Notes: a model not told the origin generated them from the sequence alone. 64,000 nt of DNA from Pseudomonas brassicacearum (GCF_000585995.1 NZ_CP007410.1:1329430-1393429), one strand, 5' to 3'. Counted from the first letter of the stretch, positions 48,180 through 63,673 are shown. Program-made: numbers and translations.

Positions 48180-49481
48180 ATGAACACAGGCATCGACCTG
48201 CCAACCCGGCTCCTCACACAGCTATCTCCCTGGCGCAACGCCAGCACCTGGCGCATTGCCTTCTCCGGCGGTCTCGACTCCACCGTCCTGCTGCACCTGC
48301 TCGCGTCTCTCTCAAAAAACCATTCCCTGCCAACGCTCAGCGCGATCCATGTCCATCATGGCCTGCAGGCTGTGGCTGACACCTGGCCGGACCACTGTCG
48401 CTCGGTCTGCGACGCCCTTGGGGTGCCGTTGCAGGTGGTTCACGTCCAGGTCCAGCCTGGCGCCAGTCTCGAACGGGCTGCCCGGGAGGCGCGTTATGGC
48501 GCTTTCCTGGCGGCTATTCATAGCAATGAAGTGCTGCTCACGGCCCAGCACCGCGACGACCAGGCTGAAACCCTGCTGTTTCGTTTGCTGCGCGGGGCGG
48601 GGGTGAGGGGCTTGTCGGCGATGCCGAGGCGACGGCCTTTGGGCCCGGGATACTTGCTGCGGCCATTGCTCGATGTGTCCCGTGCGGAGTTGGAAGCCTA
48701 CGCGACGCAACAGGGCTTGAGCTGGATCGAAGACCCTTCCAACGACGATCACCGCTACGCGCGCAATTACCTGCGCCAGCGGGTTTTCCCCGTATTGACC
48801 GAACAGTGGCCCCAGGCCTCGATGACCCTGGCTCGCAGCGCTGCGCACATGAGTGAAGCCCAAGGCTTGCTGGATGACTTGGCGCGGATCGATCTGGCCG
48901 GCGCTACAAACCCCGGTGCGTTTGACTGGCTTGGCTTGCGATCGCTTGAACTGGCACCTCTGCAGGCGCTGTCGCCGGCCCGCCAACGCAATGCAATGAG
49001 CCACTGGCTGGCGTCGATGACGACGTTACCTGACAGCGATCACTGGTCCGGTTGGGACTCGCTGCGCGATGCCAAGGGCGATGCCCATCCCATCTGGCGC
49101 CTGGCCGGTGGTGAGCTGCACCGGGCCGGCGGGCGGGTCTGGTGGTTATCCGACCACTGGTTACGTCCGGCTCCAGGCGCCGTCCAATGGCCCGATCCCG
49201 CGGTACCGCTGCGCTTGCCGGGCAATGGCGGGGTCACGCTGGGTGGCAAGCCGCCTGCGGGCCCACTTTGCGTGCGCTATCGTCAAGGCGGCGAAGTGAT
49301 GGAGTTACCGGGCCGCGGTCATCGGGATCTCAAGCGTTTGCTCAACGAAAACGCCGTGCCCGCTTTTGTTCGCGGCCGATTGCCGCTGCTGTATCGGGGT
49401 GAGCAATTGCTGGCGGTGGCCAACCTGAAGGGGCTCGACACAGACGTTGATGGCTGTTGGAAATTGATCTGGACGCCATGA
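48180..49481 (+). CDS. tilS: TilS, tRNA(Ile)-lysidine synthase
   Basis: 433 aa from the ATG at 48180. It attaches lysine to C34 of the CAU-anticodon tRNA-Ile, changing its reading from AUG to AUA. The PP-loop ATP site is FSGGLDSTVLLHLL (residues 28-41), and the TilS motif HHGLQAVADTW (about 61-71) and HRDDQAETLLFRLLRGAG follow. Two C-terminal TilS domains cover about 230-430, ending FRGRLPLLYRGEQLL-like residues. Essential in most bacteria. Confidence 0.95.
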   Translation: MNTGIDLPTRLLTQLSPWRNASTWRIAFSGGLDSTVLLHLLASLSKNHSLPTLSAIHVHHGLQAVADTWPDHCRSVCDALGVPLQVVHVQVQPGASLERAAREARYGAFLAAIHSNEVLLTAQHRDDQAETLLFRLLRGAGVRGLSAMPRRRPLGPGYLLRPLLDVSRAELEAYATQQGLSWIEDPSNDDHRYARNYLRQRVFPVLTEQWPQASMTLARSAAHMSEAQGLLDDLARIDLAGATNPGAFDWLGLRSLELAPLQALSPARQRNAMSHWLASMTTLPDSDHWSGWDSLRDAKGDAHPIWRLAGGELHRAGGRVWWLSDHWLRPAPGAVQWPDPAVPLRLPGNGGVTLGGKPPAGPLCVRYRQGGEVMELPGRGHRDLKRLLNENAVPAFVRGRLPLLYRGEQLLAVANLKGLDTDVDGCWKLIWTP

Positions 49482-49496
49482 AGCCAAGATCTGGGT

Positions 49497-49525
49497 TTGA
49501 GCTGATAGGGGCTTTCCGGTAGACT
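49497..49525 (+). promoter_or_regulatory. candidate pyrG promoter
   Basis: TTGAGC (49497-49502) and TAGACT (49520-49525) with 17-bp spacing, just after the tilS stop. It predicts a pyrG leader of about 250 nt. Confidence 0.6.
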
Positions 49526-49690
49526 ACGCTCCCTTCTTGATACAACTTCTGTGGATTCGCCTGAATTGCAGGAGTTGCCGATTACCAAGCAGTCTTTGCT
49601 GGGCGATTCCAAAAAATGTGTAGCGAGCAACGTACCGGTGATTTCACTTCCGGTCTGTCCCAACGCGGCGGTTTTTTTGAAAGGTGCACT

Positions 49691-52271
<2,581 letters not shown>

Positions 52272-52279
52272 TCCGGTAA

Positions 52280-53755
<1,476 letters not shown>

Positions 53756-53926
53756 GCAGTAAATGGTAAAAAGACAGCGGATTGTGTCGAAAAGGTCGCC
53801 CTGGCGGCGGTTTTGCCTCTAATCTGATGCCTTATCAAGCACAAGCCTGGTTTTTCCAGGCTTCGTGCTATCAGACGTTTCAAAGTTTGGCATGGCTGTC
53901 TTTTTTCACTGGATACCTGATATTCG

Positions 53927-54205
53927 ATGCGCAGTCCCAATTGGTTGTTTCTCGTCTTGCTCCTGTTGCTGGCTGGCCTGCAGTACCGCCTGTGGGTGGG
54001 TAATGGCAGTCTGGCGCAAGTGGCCGACCTGACTCAGCAAATAGCCGACCAGCACGCTGAAAACGAAGCATTGCTGGAGCGTAATCGGGTGATGGACGCC
54101 GAGGTCAGCGAGTTGAAAAAAGGCATGGAGACCGTTGAAGAGCGGGCTCGTCATGAATTGGGCATGGTCAAGGAGGGTGAAACCCTCTACCAGTTGGCCC
54201 AATGA
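53927..54205 (+). CDS. ftsB: FtsB, cell division protein
   Basis: 92 aa. A bitopic inner-membrane protein of the FtsQLB complex of the divisome. A short cytoplasmic start (MRSPN) is followed by one membrane helix (WLFLVLLLLLAGLQYRLWV, about 6-24) and a periplasmic coiled coil (about 29-75, heptads in VADLTQQIADQHAENEALLERN). ERARHELGMVKEGETLYQL is the conserved C-terminal part. Its stop overlaps the ispD start by 4 bp, the typical ftsB-ispD pairing. Confidence 0.95.
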   Translation: MRSPNWLFLVLLLLLAGLQYRLWVGNGSLAQVADLTQQIADQHAENEALLERNRVMDAEVSELKKGMETVEERARHELGMVKEGETLYQLAQ

Positions 54206-54909
54206 GTATCCGTTTGCCGGCCTTCTGGGCCGTGATTCCTGCCGCGGGCGTCGGTGCCCGTATGGCCGCGGACCGTCCCAAGCAATACCTGCAACTGGGC
54301 GGACGCACTATTCTTGAACACAGCCTCGGCTGTTTCCTCGACCATCCCACCGTCAAGGGCGTGGTGGTCAGCGTTGCACACGATGATCCCTATTGGCCGA
54401 CCCTGGCCTGTGCCAATGACCCGCGCATCCAGCGCGTGGACGGTGGCGAACAGCGTTCGGACTCGGTGCTCAACGCACTACTGCATCTGCACGAGCAAGG
54501 CGCCGACGATTTCGATTGGGTGCTGGTGCACGACGCCGCCCGGCCGAACCTGGCCCGGGACGACCTGGACACCCTGCTTGGCGAACTGGCAAACGATCCG
54601 GTCGGCGGCCTGCTGGCAGTCCCGGCCCGCGATACCCTCAAGCGCGTCGACAAACAGGGTCGCGTGCTGGAAACCGTCGATCGCAGCGTGATCTGGCAAG
54701 CCTACACGCCGCAGATGTTCCGCCTCGGCGCCTTGCATCGAGCCCTCGCCGACAGCCTGGTGGCGGATGCGCTGATTACCGATGAAGCGTCTGCCATGGA
54801 GTGGGCGGGGCAGGCGCCACGGTTGATCGAGGGGCGGGCCGATAACATCAAGATCACTCGGCCGGAAGATTTGGAGTGGTTGCGCCGGCACTGGGCGGGT
54901 CGTCGCTGA
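54202..54909 (+). CDS. ispD: IspD, 2-C-methyl-D-erythritol 4-phosphate cytidylyltransferase
   Basis: 235 aa. It makes CDP-methylerythritol in the MEP isoprenoid pathway. The nucleotide-binding loop PAAGVGARMAADRPKQYLQL (about 13-32) holds the conserved Gly, Arg and Lys. VHDAARPNLARDDLDTLL, then the C-terminal DEASAMEW and NIKITRPEDL motifs, are typical. ispF lies 3 kb further on rather than next to it, because the formaldehyde genes are placed between them, as in P. aeruginosa. Confidence 0.96.
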   Translation: MSIRLPAFWAVIPAAGVGARMAADRPKQYLQLGGRTILEHSLGCFLDHPTVKGVVVSVAHDDPYWPTLACANDPRIQRVDGGEQRSDSVLNALLHLHEQGADDFDWVLVHDAARPNLARDDLDTLLGELANDPVGGLLAVPARDTLKRVDKQGRVLETVDRSVIWQAYTPQMFRLGALHRALADSLVADALITDEASAMEWAGQAPRLIEGRADNIKITRPEDLEWLRRHWAGRR

Positions 54910-54945
54910 TCAACTTCTGATCAGTTCCAAGACCGTGTCGCGCCC

Positions 54946-55038
54946 ATCGCGAGCAAGCTCGCTCCCACACGGGATCTCGGTTGTTCACAAAATAGCTATC
55001 CACTGAGGTCAAGTGTGGGAGCGGGCTTGCCCGCGAAG
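54946..55038. repeat. REP doublet (type A), right unit slightly diverged
   Basis: The left unit CATCGCGAGCAAGCTCGCTC... covers 54946-54968. The right unit starts GTGGGAGCGGGCTTGCCCGCGAA at 55014. The two lie in the opposite order to most doublets here. They separate the convergent ispD and gfnR. Confidence 0.82.
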
Positions 55039-55085
55039 GCGATAGTACAGGCGCCGGATAAACCACGGACAGAAACCGGCCGAGC

Positions 55086-55982
55086 CTAACCCCGATACTC
55101 CGGTCGCTGCGCCAACCCCTCTTTCAAGTACTCCACCAACTTACGCACCTTCGGCGACAGATGCCGCTGCTGCGGATACAGCGCCCAAACGGCTGTGTTC
55201 GGTGGTTGGTGTGCCTCCAGCAACGATATCAACGCACCGCTGTGCAAATGCTCCAGCACGTAATAATCCGGTAACTGACACAACCCCACACCTTGCAGGG
55301 CCGCGTCCAATACCGCTTGCCCACTGTTGCAACGCCAGTTTCCCTGTACCCGCTGGGAAAATTCTCGCCCGTTTTGCTCCAATTGCCAGATATCGGAGCT
55401 GCCAATCAGGCAGTTGTGACGGCTCAATTCCGACAAGCTATGGGGCCGCCCGTACCGCTCCAGGTAAGAGGGTGAAGCGCACAGGTACATGCGCCGCGGT
55501 GCCAGGCGCGTGGCAACCAGCCGTGAGTCCTGCAGGCGCCCCAGGCGAATCGCCAAGTCCAGCGATTCGTGAACCAGGTCGAGAGGGCGGTTGCTCAGTT
55601 CAATGTCCACCCGTAGCTGCGGGTAAAGTCCCATGAATCGCGTCACCAGCGGCACGATGAACCGCTCGCCGTAGGCCACGGCACAGGTCATGCGCAGCAT
55701 GCCCTTGGGTTCGCTGGTGAGATCGCCCACTGCTCGCAGGGCTTCTTCGCGTCCGTCCTGAAGGCGTTGGCAATGCTGCAAAAAGGTCTGGCCGGCCTCG
55801 GTCAACGTGACCCGGCGGGTACTGCGATAGAGCAGTCGTGTCTGTAAGCGCTCTTCAAGCCGTACGATTTGTCGACTGATGTGGGAGGAGGAAACCCCAA
55901 GACGCTCCGCAGCCGCCGTGAATTGGCTGCATTCGGCCACGGCGACGAACTCGTCGATCCCTTCCCAGCGGTTGTCCGACAT
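55086..55982 (-). CDS. gfnR: GfnR-like LysR regulator of the formaldehyde detoxification genes
   Basis: 298 aa. LysR-type regulator with N-terminal winged helix (about 1-65: FVAVAECSQFTAAAERLGVSSSHISRQIVRLEERLQTRLL) and effector domain (about 95-290). It is divergent from adhC-fghA, the arrangement of gfnR in P. aeruginosa, where it responds to formaldehyde-related signals. Control of adhC-fghA is inferred from that arrangement and from a palindrome in the shared intergenic region. Confidence 0.85.
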   Translation of the reverse strand: MSDNRWEGIDEFVAVAECSQFTAAAERLGVSSSHISRQIVRLEERLQTRLLYRSTRRVTLTEAGQTFLQHCQRLQDGREEALRAVGDLTSEPKGMLRMTCAVAYGERFIVPLVTRFMGLYPQLRVDIELSNRPLDLVHESLDLAIRLGRLQDSRLVATRLAPRRMYLCASPSYLERYGRPHSLSELSRHNCLIGSSDIWQLEQNGREFSQRVQGNWRCNSGQAVLDAALQGVGLCQLPDYYVLEHLHSGALISLLEAHQPPNTAVWALYPQQRHLSPKVRKLVEYLKEGLAQRPEYRG

Positions 55983-55987
55983 GATTG

Positions 55988-57203
<1,216 letters not shown>

Positions 57204-57211
57204 GGTCGGTC

Positions 57212-58057
57212 ATGAGCCTTGAAAACATTTCCTGCCAGAAAAGCTTCGGCGGCTGGCACAAGCGTTACCGGCATCGTTCCGAAGTGCTCGGGTGTGACAT
57301 GGTGTTTGCCGTGTACCTGCCGCCGCAAGCCGAGCAGGGCGGCAAATTGCCTGTCCTGTACTGGTTGTCCGGGCTGACCTGTACCGATGAAAACTTCATG
57401 CAGAAGGCCGGTGCCCAGCGCATGGCCGCCGAGTTGGGGTTGATCATTGTCGCGCCCGACACCAGCCCCCGTGGTGCCGATGTACCGGGCGATCCGGACG
57501 GTGCCTGGGACTTTGGCCTTGGCGCAGGCTTTTATCTGAACGCCACGCAAGATCCATGGGCGCGGCACTATCGGATGCATGACTACGTGGTGCAGGAATT
57601 GCCGGAGTTGGTCGAAGCGCATTTCCCGGCCTCGGATAAACGCGGTATCAGCGGTCATTCCATGGGCGGGCATGGCGCATTGGTTTGCGCCTTGCGCAAC
57701 CCGGGGCGCTATCGTTCGGTGTCGGCCTTTTCGCCAATCAACAATCCGATGGATTGCCCATGGGGCCAGAAGGCCTTCTCTCGCTACCTGGGGGAAGATC
57801 GCTCGAAATGGCGCGAGTGGGATGCCTGTGCATTGATCGCCGAAGCTGACGAGAAGTTGCCATTGCTGGTGGATCAGGGTGATCGCGATGACTTCCTGGC
57901 CAACCAGCTCAAGCCTGAAGCCCTGCGCCAAGCGGCCAAGTCTGCCGGCCATCCGCTGGAGTTGCGCTTGCAACCGGGCTACGACCACAGCTACTTCTTC
58001 ATTGCCAGCTTTATCGATGAGCACTTGCAACATCATGCACGCGCTCTAAACGTCTAA
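57212..58057 (+). CDS. fghA: FghA, S-formylglutathione hydrolase
   Basis: 281 aa. It hydrolyses S-formylglutathione to formate and glutathione. Alpha/beta-hydrolase (esterase D) family: oxyanion region [13 protein letters not shown] (51-63), nucleophile Ser150 in [13 protein letters not shown], and the catalytic His in [16 protein letters not shown] near the C-terminus. It forms an operon with adhC. The next gene, ispF, starts 43 bp later behind a terminator-like hairpin. Confidence 0.96.
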   Translation: MSLENISCQKSFGGWHKRYRHRSEVLGCDMVFAVYLPPQAEQGGKLPVLYWLSGLTCTDENFMQKAGAQRMAAELGLIIVAPDTSPRGADVPGDPDGAWDFGLGAGFYLNATQDPWARHYRMHDYVVQELPELVEAHFPASDKRGISGHSMGGHGALVCALRNPGRYRSVSAFSPINNPMDCPWGQKAFSRYLGEDRSKWREWDACALIAEADEKLPLLVDQGDRDDFLANQLKPEALRQAAKSAGHPLELRLQPGYDHSYFFIASFIDEHLQHHARALNV

Positions 58058-58070
58058 TGCAGGTAGAATC

Positions 58071-58100
58071 ACGCCCTGACAAAAATCGGGGCGTTTTTTT
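58071..58100 (+). terminator. terminator-like hairpin abutting the ispF start codon
   Basis: ACGCCC (58071-58076) pairs with GGGCGT (58089-58094), followed by seven T's that end exactly at the ispF ATG (58101). It is well placed to end the adhC-fghA transcript. It also occupies the site where the ispF ribosome-binding site should be. Confidence 0.75.
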
Positions 58101-58574
58101 ATGCGTATTGGCCACGGCTACGATGTTCACCGTTTCGCTGAAGGCGACTTCATTACTCTGGGCGGCGTGCGTATTGCACACGGCTTCGGGCTGCTCGCGC
58201 ATTCTGACGGTGATGTCCTGCTGCATGCCTTGAGCGATGCATTGCTCGGCGCGGCTGCCCTGGGTGACATTGGCAAGCATTTCCCGGACACCGACCCGCA
58301 ATTCAAGGGTGCCGACAGCCGCGTGCTGCTGCGTCATGTGGTTTCGCTGATCCACGCCAAGGGCTGGAAAGTCGGCAATGTCGATAGCACCATCGTCGCC
58401 CAGGCGCCGAAAATGGCGCCGCACATCGAATCGATGCGCCAGCTGATTGCCGAGGATCTTCAAGTTGAGTTGGACCAAGTGAACGTGAAAGCCACCACCA
58501 CCGAGAAGCTTGGCTTCGTCGGTCGCGAGGAAGGCATTGCCGTCCATAGCGTTGCCTTGTTGCTGCGCCCATGA
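58101..58574 (+). CDS. ispF: IspF, 2-C-methyl-D-erythritol 2,4-cyclodiphosphate synthase
   Basis: 157 aa. It closes the cyclic diphosphate in the MEP pathway; a zinc-dependent trimer. Metal residues Asp8 and His10 are in [11 protein letters not shown], and the third ligand His is in [25 protein letters not shown]. Other family motifs are [14 protein letters not shown] and [19 protein letters not shown]. There is no ordinary Shine-Dalgarno; only GGGGCG of the hairpin precedes the T-run. The stop overlaps truD by 4 bp. Confidence 0.96.
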   Translation: MRIGHGYDVHRFAEGDFITLGGVRIAHGFGLLAHSDGDVLLHALSDALLGAAALGDIGKHFPDTDPQFKGADSRVLLRHVVSLIHAKGWKVGNVDSTIVAQAPKMAPHIESMRQLIAEDLQVELDQVNVKATTTEKLGFVGREEGIAVHSVALLLRP

Positions 58575-59616
58575 CTGAACTGGAACTGTTGGGCCCACGT
58601 GCCTACGGCGAGCCGCTGGGCAGTGCGGTACTCAAGGCCATCGCTGAAGACTTCCAGGTCGATGAAGTGCTCGACATCCCGTTGACCGGCGATGGCGAGC
58701 ATTTGTGGATCTGGGTGGAAAAGCGCGGCTTGAACACGGAAGAGGCCGCCCGGCGAATTGCCAAGGCCGCCGGCGTGCCGTTGCGCACCGTCAGTTACGC
58801 CGGCCTCAAGGACCGACAGGCCCTGACTCGGCAATGGTTCAGCGTCCAATTGCCGGGCAAGGCCGACCCGGACCTGTCGACGGCAGAGAATGACACGCTG
58901 AAGATCCTCAAGACCGGCCGGCATAAACGCAAACTGCAACGCGGCGCTCACTCGGCCAATGGCTTCACCTTGCGCCTGACCCAGTTCAAGGGCGACGTGG
59001 CGGCCATCGATGCTCGGCTGCAACAGATTGCTCGCCAGGGCATCCCCAACTATTTCGGTACCCAACGGTTTGGACATGACGGCGGCAATGTCGTCGATGC
59101 CCGTGCCTGGGCGGCGCGCAAGGCCTTGCCGGAACAGCGCAACGTGCGTTCGCGGCTGTTGTCCACCGCCCGCAGTTTCCTGTTCAACCGGGTACTGGCG
59201 GCGCGGGTGGCCGACGGCACCTGGCAGCAGGCGCAGGTCGGCGACTTGCTGGCCTTCACTGACAGCCGCAGCTTTTTCCCGGCGGGCGAGGCTGAATGCA
59301 GCGATCCACGCCTGGCGATCCTCGATCTGCACCCGACCGGGCCGCAGTGGGGCGAAGGGCCTTCGCCTACGGCTGGCGCGACCTTTGAGCTGGAACAGGC
59401 CGTCGCCGAGCGCGAAGCCGATTTGCGGGATTGGTTGATAAACGCGGGAATGAGTCACGAACGTCGCATCCTGCGACTGCCCATTGGCGGGCTGTCGTGG
59501 CATTATCCCCAGCCTGACATTCTGCAACTGGAATTCGTCCTTCCGGCCGGATGCTTCGCCACTGTCTTGGTGCGCGAACTCGTCGATCTGGTGCCGGTGG
59601 GGCAGACGGACAGCTC

Positions 59617-59629
<13 letters not shown>
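58571..59629 (+). CDS. truD: TruD, tRNA pseudouridine(13) synthase
   Basis: 352 aa. It converts U13 of tRNA-Glu to pseudouridine. The catalytic motif is [18 protein letters not shown] with Asp81. [20 protein letters not shown] (about 157-176) is the other family signature. The TRUD insertion domain lies between about 170 and 300. It overlaps ispF by 4 bp and the following surE by 13 bp, the compact ispF-truD-surE-pcm order seen in gammaproteobacteria. Confidence 0.96.
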
Positions 59630-61043
<1,414 letters not shown>

Positions 61044-61180
61044 GCATTTATAAACAGACGCTGAATTCCGTGGCATGGGTTGTGTCTTACAGCGGCATCG
61101 ATAGGTTAAATGCTGATTTGTTAAACGGCGTTCAACGGTGTCGAGCAAACGTGTGCGACCACCCTTCGCGCTTCCTTTAT

Positions 61181-61231
61181 AGAGGTGCGGTCATGGTCAG
61201 TAGTATCGGTAGCACCTCTGCCTGGACAGGC
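61181..61231 (+). promoter_or_regulatory. two hairpins in the pcm-nlpD intergenic region
   Basis: AGAGGTGC (61181-61188) pairs perfectly with GCACCTCT (61212-61219). Immediately after, GCCT/AGGC (61220-61231) presents GGAC in its loop, the shape of an RsmA/RsmE binding site. Both lie less than 90 nt before the nlpD start. The 5' part of the gap (61044-61180) shows nothing further. Confidence 0.4.
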
Positions 61232-61269
61232 AGTTTTCCATTTTTCAGCCACCACAAAGGGAGCGGCGG

Positions 61270-62118
61270 GTGAGTCTCACAGTCATTGCGCAGCGTATGG
61301 GTATCACGAGCTTTCAGCGCCTGGTGACTGGCCTTGTCTTGAGTACCTTGCTGGTCGGTTGTTCCAGTACACAGTCGGGTAACGTCCGGGTCGTCGATCG
61401 CAATAACAATGCGGCGCCGCAACGTCCTACAGTAACGACCGGTCAGTATGTAGTCCGTCGCGGCGATACGCTGTTTTCCATCGCTTTTCGCTACGGTTGG
61501 GACTACAAAGCCCTCGCGGCGCGCAACAACATTCCTGTGCCTTATACGATCCATCCGGGTCAGACAATTCGCTTTGACGGCCGTAGCGGCTCAACGCCTA
61601 CCGCTGTGGTCACGCAGTCGGATTCGTCGGCTTCATCGTCGAGTAAAACCACGGTCATTCGCCGACCGGCGGGGGCTGCAACGGCAACAGTACCGTCCGT
61701 CGCGAGCAAACCTGCCCCCGCGCCGATGCCTCCCGCAGGCCCCGCCCCGACAGGCTGGGGATGGCCTTCTAATGGCGTTCTCATTGGAAAATTCTCTTCA
61801 AACGGTAGTTTGAATAAAGGAATTGATATCGCCGGGGATTTGGGACAGCCTGTTTTAGCCGCGTCTGATGGCACGGTTGTGTACGCCGGGAGTGGTTTGA
61901 GGGGCTACGGCGAACTCGTGATCATCAAACACAGCGATACCTACGTCAGTGCCTACGGTCACAACCGCAGGCTGTTGGTTCGGGAGGGACAGCAGGTCAA
62001 GGTCGGACAGACAATTGCCGAAATGGGCTCAACGGGAACGGACCGGGTGAAACTGCACTTTGAGATTCGCCGACAAGGTAAACCTGTAGATCCGCTGCAA
62101 TTCCTGCCACGTCGTTGA
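61270..62118 (+). CDS. nlpD: NlpD-like LysM/M23 lipoprotein (amidase activator type)
   Basis: 282 aa from the GTG at 61270, preceded by GGGAGCGGCG. Lipobox LLVGC puts the lipidated Cys at residue 31. A LysM domain (about 59-103: YVVRRGDTLFSIAFRYGWDY) binds peptidoglycan, and a low-complexity Ser/Pro linker follows. The M23 (LytM) domain spans about 175-280. Catalytic residues are missing: the first metal motif reads NKGIDIAG instead of HxGxD, and the last reads KLHFEI instead of HxH. This is the NlpD/EnvC pattern, activating an amidase rather than cutting. The main rpoS promoter normally lies within this gene. Confidence 0.92.
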   Translation: MSLTVIAQRMGITSFQRLVTGLVLSTLLVGCSSTQSGNVRVVDRNNNAAPQRPTVTTGQYVVRRGDTLFSIAFRYGWDYKALAARNNIPVPYTIHPGQTIRFDGRSGSTPTAVVTQSDSSASSSSKTTVIRRPAGAATATVPSVASKPAPAPMPPAGPAPTGWGWPSNGVLIGKFSSNGSLNKGIDIAGDLGQPVLAASDGTVVYAGSGLRGYGELVIIKHSDTYVSAYGHNRRLLVREGQQVKVGQTIAEMGSTGTDRVKLHFEIRRQGKPVDPLQFLPRR

Positions 62119-62128
62119 TTTGATTGCC

Positions 62129-62159
62129 AGCCTGTTCCGTCACGTAGAGGGAACAGGCT
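62129..62159 (+). promoter_or_regulatory. strong hairpin in the nlpD-rpoS leader
   Basis: A perfect 10-bp stem, AGCCTGTTCC (62129-62138) with GGAACAGGCT (62150-62159), has an 11-nt loop and no T-run. It lies about 65 nt before the rpoS ATG, within the mRNA leader made from the nlpD-internal promoter. Confidence 0.55.
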
Positions 62160-62224
62160 CCAGCGTTGCCAAGGATAAAGGCGTCGCTTGAGCTTGAGGT
62201 CGAACTCACCAAAGGACTATAACA

Positions 62225-63232
62225 ATGGCTCTCAGTAAAGAAGTGCCGGAGTTTGACATCGACGATGAGGTTCTCCTTATGGAGACCGGCATCGCTATGG
62301 ATTCGATGTCGAATGATGAAGGGGCGACTCCACCTTCCGTTCGTGCCAAATCCAAACACTCCGCTTCACTTAAACAACATAAGTACATCGATTACACCCG
62401 GGCGCTCGACGCCACTCAGCTGTACCTCAACGAAATCGGTTTCTCGCCGCTGCTCTCTCCCGAGGAAGAAGTTCATTTTGCGCGCCTGTCGCAAAGTGGC
62501 GACCCGGCCGGTCGAAAACGCATGATTGAAAGTAACCTGCGCCTGGTGGTGAAAATCGCCCGACGCTACGTCAATCGCGGGCTTTCGCTGCTGGATCTGA
62601 TCGAAGAGGGCAACCTGGGCTTGATTCGCGCCGTCGAGAAATTCGACCCCGAACGAGGCTTCCGTTTCTCGACCTACGCCACGTGGTGGATCCGCCAGAC
62701 CATCGAACGGGCGATCATGAATCAGACCCGGACGATCCGGTTGCCGATTCACGTGGTCAAGGAGCTGAACGTCTACCTGCGGGCTGCCCGTGAGTTGACC
62801 CAGAAACTCGACCATGAACCCTCACCCGAAGAAATCGCCAACCTGCTGGAAAAACCGGTAGGTGAGGTCAAGCGCATGCTTGGGCTCAACGAGCGGGTTT
62901 CTTCGGTAGACGTCTCGCTGGGGCCGGACTCGGATAAAACCTTGCTCGACACCCTCACTGACGACCGCCCCACCGACCCGTGCGAGTTGCTTCAGGACGA
63001 TGATCTGTCCCAGAGCATTGACCAATGGCTGTCGGAGCTCACGGACAAGCAACGGGAAGTGGTGATTCGCCGCTTCGGCTTGCGCGGTCATGAAAGCAGC
63101 ACCCTTGAAGATGTAGGCCTGGAGATTGGTTTGACCCGTGAGCGCGTCAGGCAGATCCAGGTGGAAGGCCTCAAGCGTCTCCGGGAGATCCTGGAGAAGA
63201 ATGGCCTCTCGAGTGAGTCGCTGTTCCAGTAA
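62225..63232 (+). CDS. rpoS: RpoS, stationary-phase sigma factor (sigma-38)
   Basis: 335 aa, the usual Pseudomonas length. It directs RNA polymerase to stationary-phase and stress promoters. Region 1.2 begins [22 protein letters not shown]; region 2 is [60 protein letters not shown]; region 3 follows. Region 4.2 has the helix-turn-helix [29 protein letters not shown]. The start is preceded by AAAGGAC, which is also an RsmA-type sequence. Confidence 0.97.
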   Translation: MALSKEVPEFDIDDEVLLMETGIAMDSMSNDEGATPPSVRAKSKHSASLKQHKYIDYTRALDATQLYLNEIGFSPLLSPEEEVHFARLSQSGDPAGRKRMIESNLRLVVKIARRYVNRGLSLLDLIEEGNLGLIRAVEKFDPERGFRFSTYATWWIRQTIERAIMNQTRTIRLPIHVVKELNVYLRAARELTQKLDHEPSPEEIANLLEKPVGEVKRMLGLNERVSSVDVSLGPDSDKTLLDTLTDDRPTDPCELLQDDDLSQSIDQWLSELTDKQREVVIRRFGLRGHESSTLEDVGLEIGLTRERVRQIQVEGLKRLREILEKNGLSSESLFQ

Positions 63233-63251
63233 CGAACGCAAGTGCAGCAGC

Positions 63252-63279
63252 AAAAGCCCCGACTGGTTCGGGGCTTTTT
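63252..63279 (+). terminator. intrinsic terminator after rpoS
   Basis: Perfect stem 63252-63262 with 63268-63278 (core GCCCCGA/TCGGGGC), loop of 5 nt, ending TTTTT. The A-run on the left means it can work both ways. Confidence 0.9.
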
Positions 63280-63350
63280 CGTTTCTGAGCAGATGTATTG
63301 AGCACTCAACGCTATGCGTTCCTCAGATTTCTCTATTTATAGATTCAGCG

Positions 63351-63368
63351 TGTAAGCCTTTGCCTAGT
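63351..63368 (+). promoter_or_regulatory. candidate GacA upstream activating site for rsmZ
   Basis: The left half-site TGTAAG is intact and the right half (CCTAGT) matches CTTACA at 3 of 6 positions, in the 18-bp TGTAAG-N6-CTTACA frame. It lies about 190 bp before the predicted rsmZ start, the distance known for rsmZ in related strains. The weak right half keeps this tentative. Confidence 0.45.
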
Positions 63369-63526
63369 GTTGCGTAAGCGTTCGGATTCCCGCGCACGGG
63401 ATAGACGACTATAAAGGCTGTCGTATCTTTTTAACTTGCTGATTTATAAGGTTATTTAGTTTGTGGCTGTATCATGACAGAGACAGTCGACCGAGGCAGG
63501 CGAATTGCGCTCGGCTGGGAAAACAC

Positions 63527-63532
63527 TAATAT
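63527..63532 (+). promoter_or_regulatory. candidate -10 element of rsmZ
   Basis: TAATAT ends 8 bp before the predicted first base of rsmZ (63541). No good -35 is visible, in keeping with an activator-dependent (GacA) promoter. The remaining stretch between the GacA-like site and this hexamer shows no gene. Confidence 0.5.
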
Positions 63533-63540
63533 CAGTCCTG

Positions 63541-63673
63541 TGTCGACGGACAGACACACCCGTCACGGACGATGGGGAAGGAAGGACATCGCAGGACGCG
63601 ATTCATCAGGACGATGAATAGGATTAAAGGGATTAGGGAAAAAATGTGGGCGGGTCAAACCGCCCCTTTTTTT
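63541..63673 (+). ncRNA. rsmZ: RsmZ small RNA (RsmA/RsmE antagonist)
   Basis: About 133 nt between rpoS and fdxA, the conserved location of rsmZ. The 5' start TGTCGACGGA matches the known form. Ten GGA motifs are present (starting at 63548, 63567, 63576, 63580, 63584, 63594, 63609, 63621, 63630 and 63637), several in short hairpins such as GATG(G..)CATC. The 3' end is a terminator: GGGCGG (63648-63653) / CCGCCC (63660-63665) followed by seven T's. RsmZ titrates RsmA/RsmE proteins and so relieves translational repression under Gac control. Confidence 0.92.
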
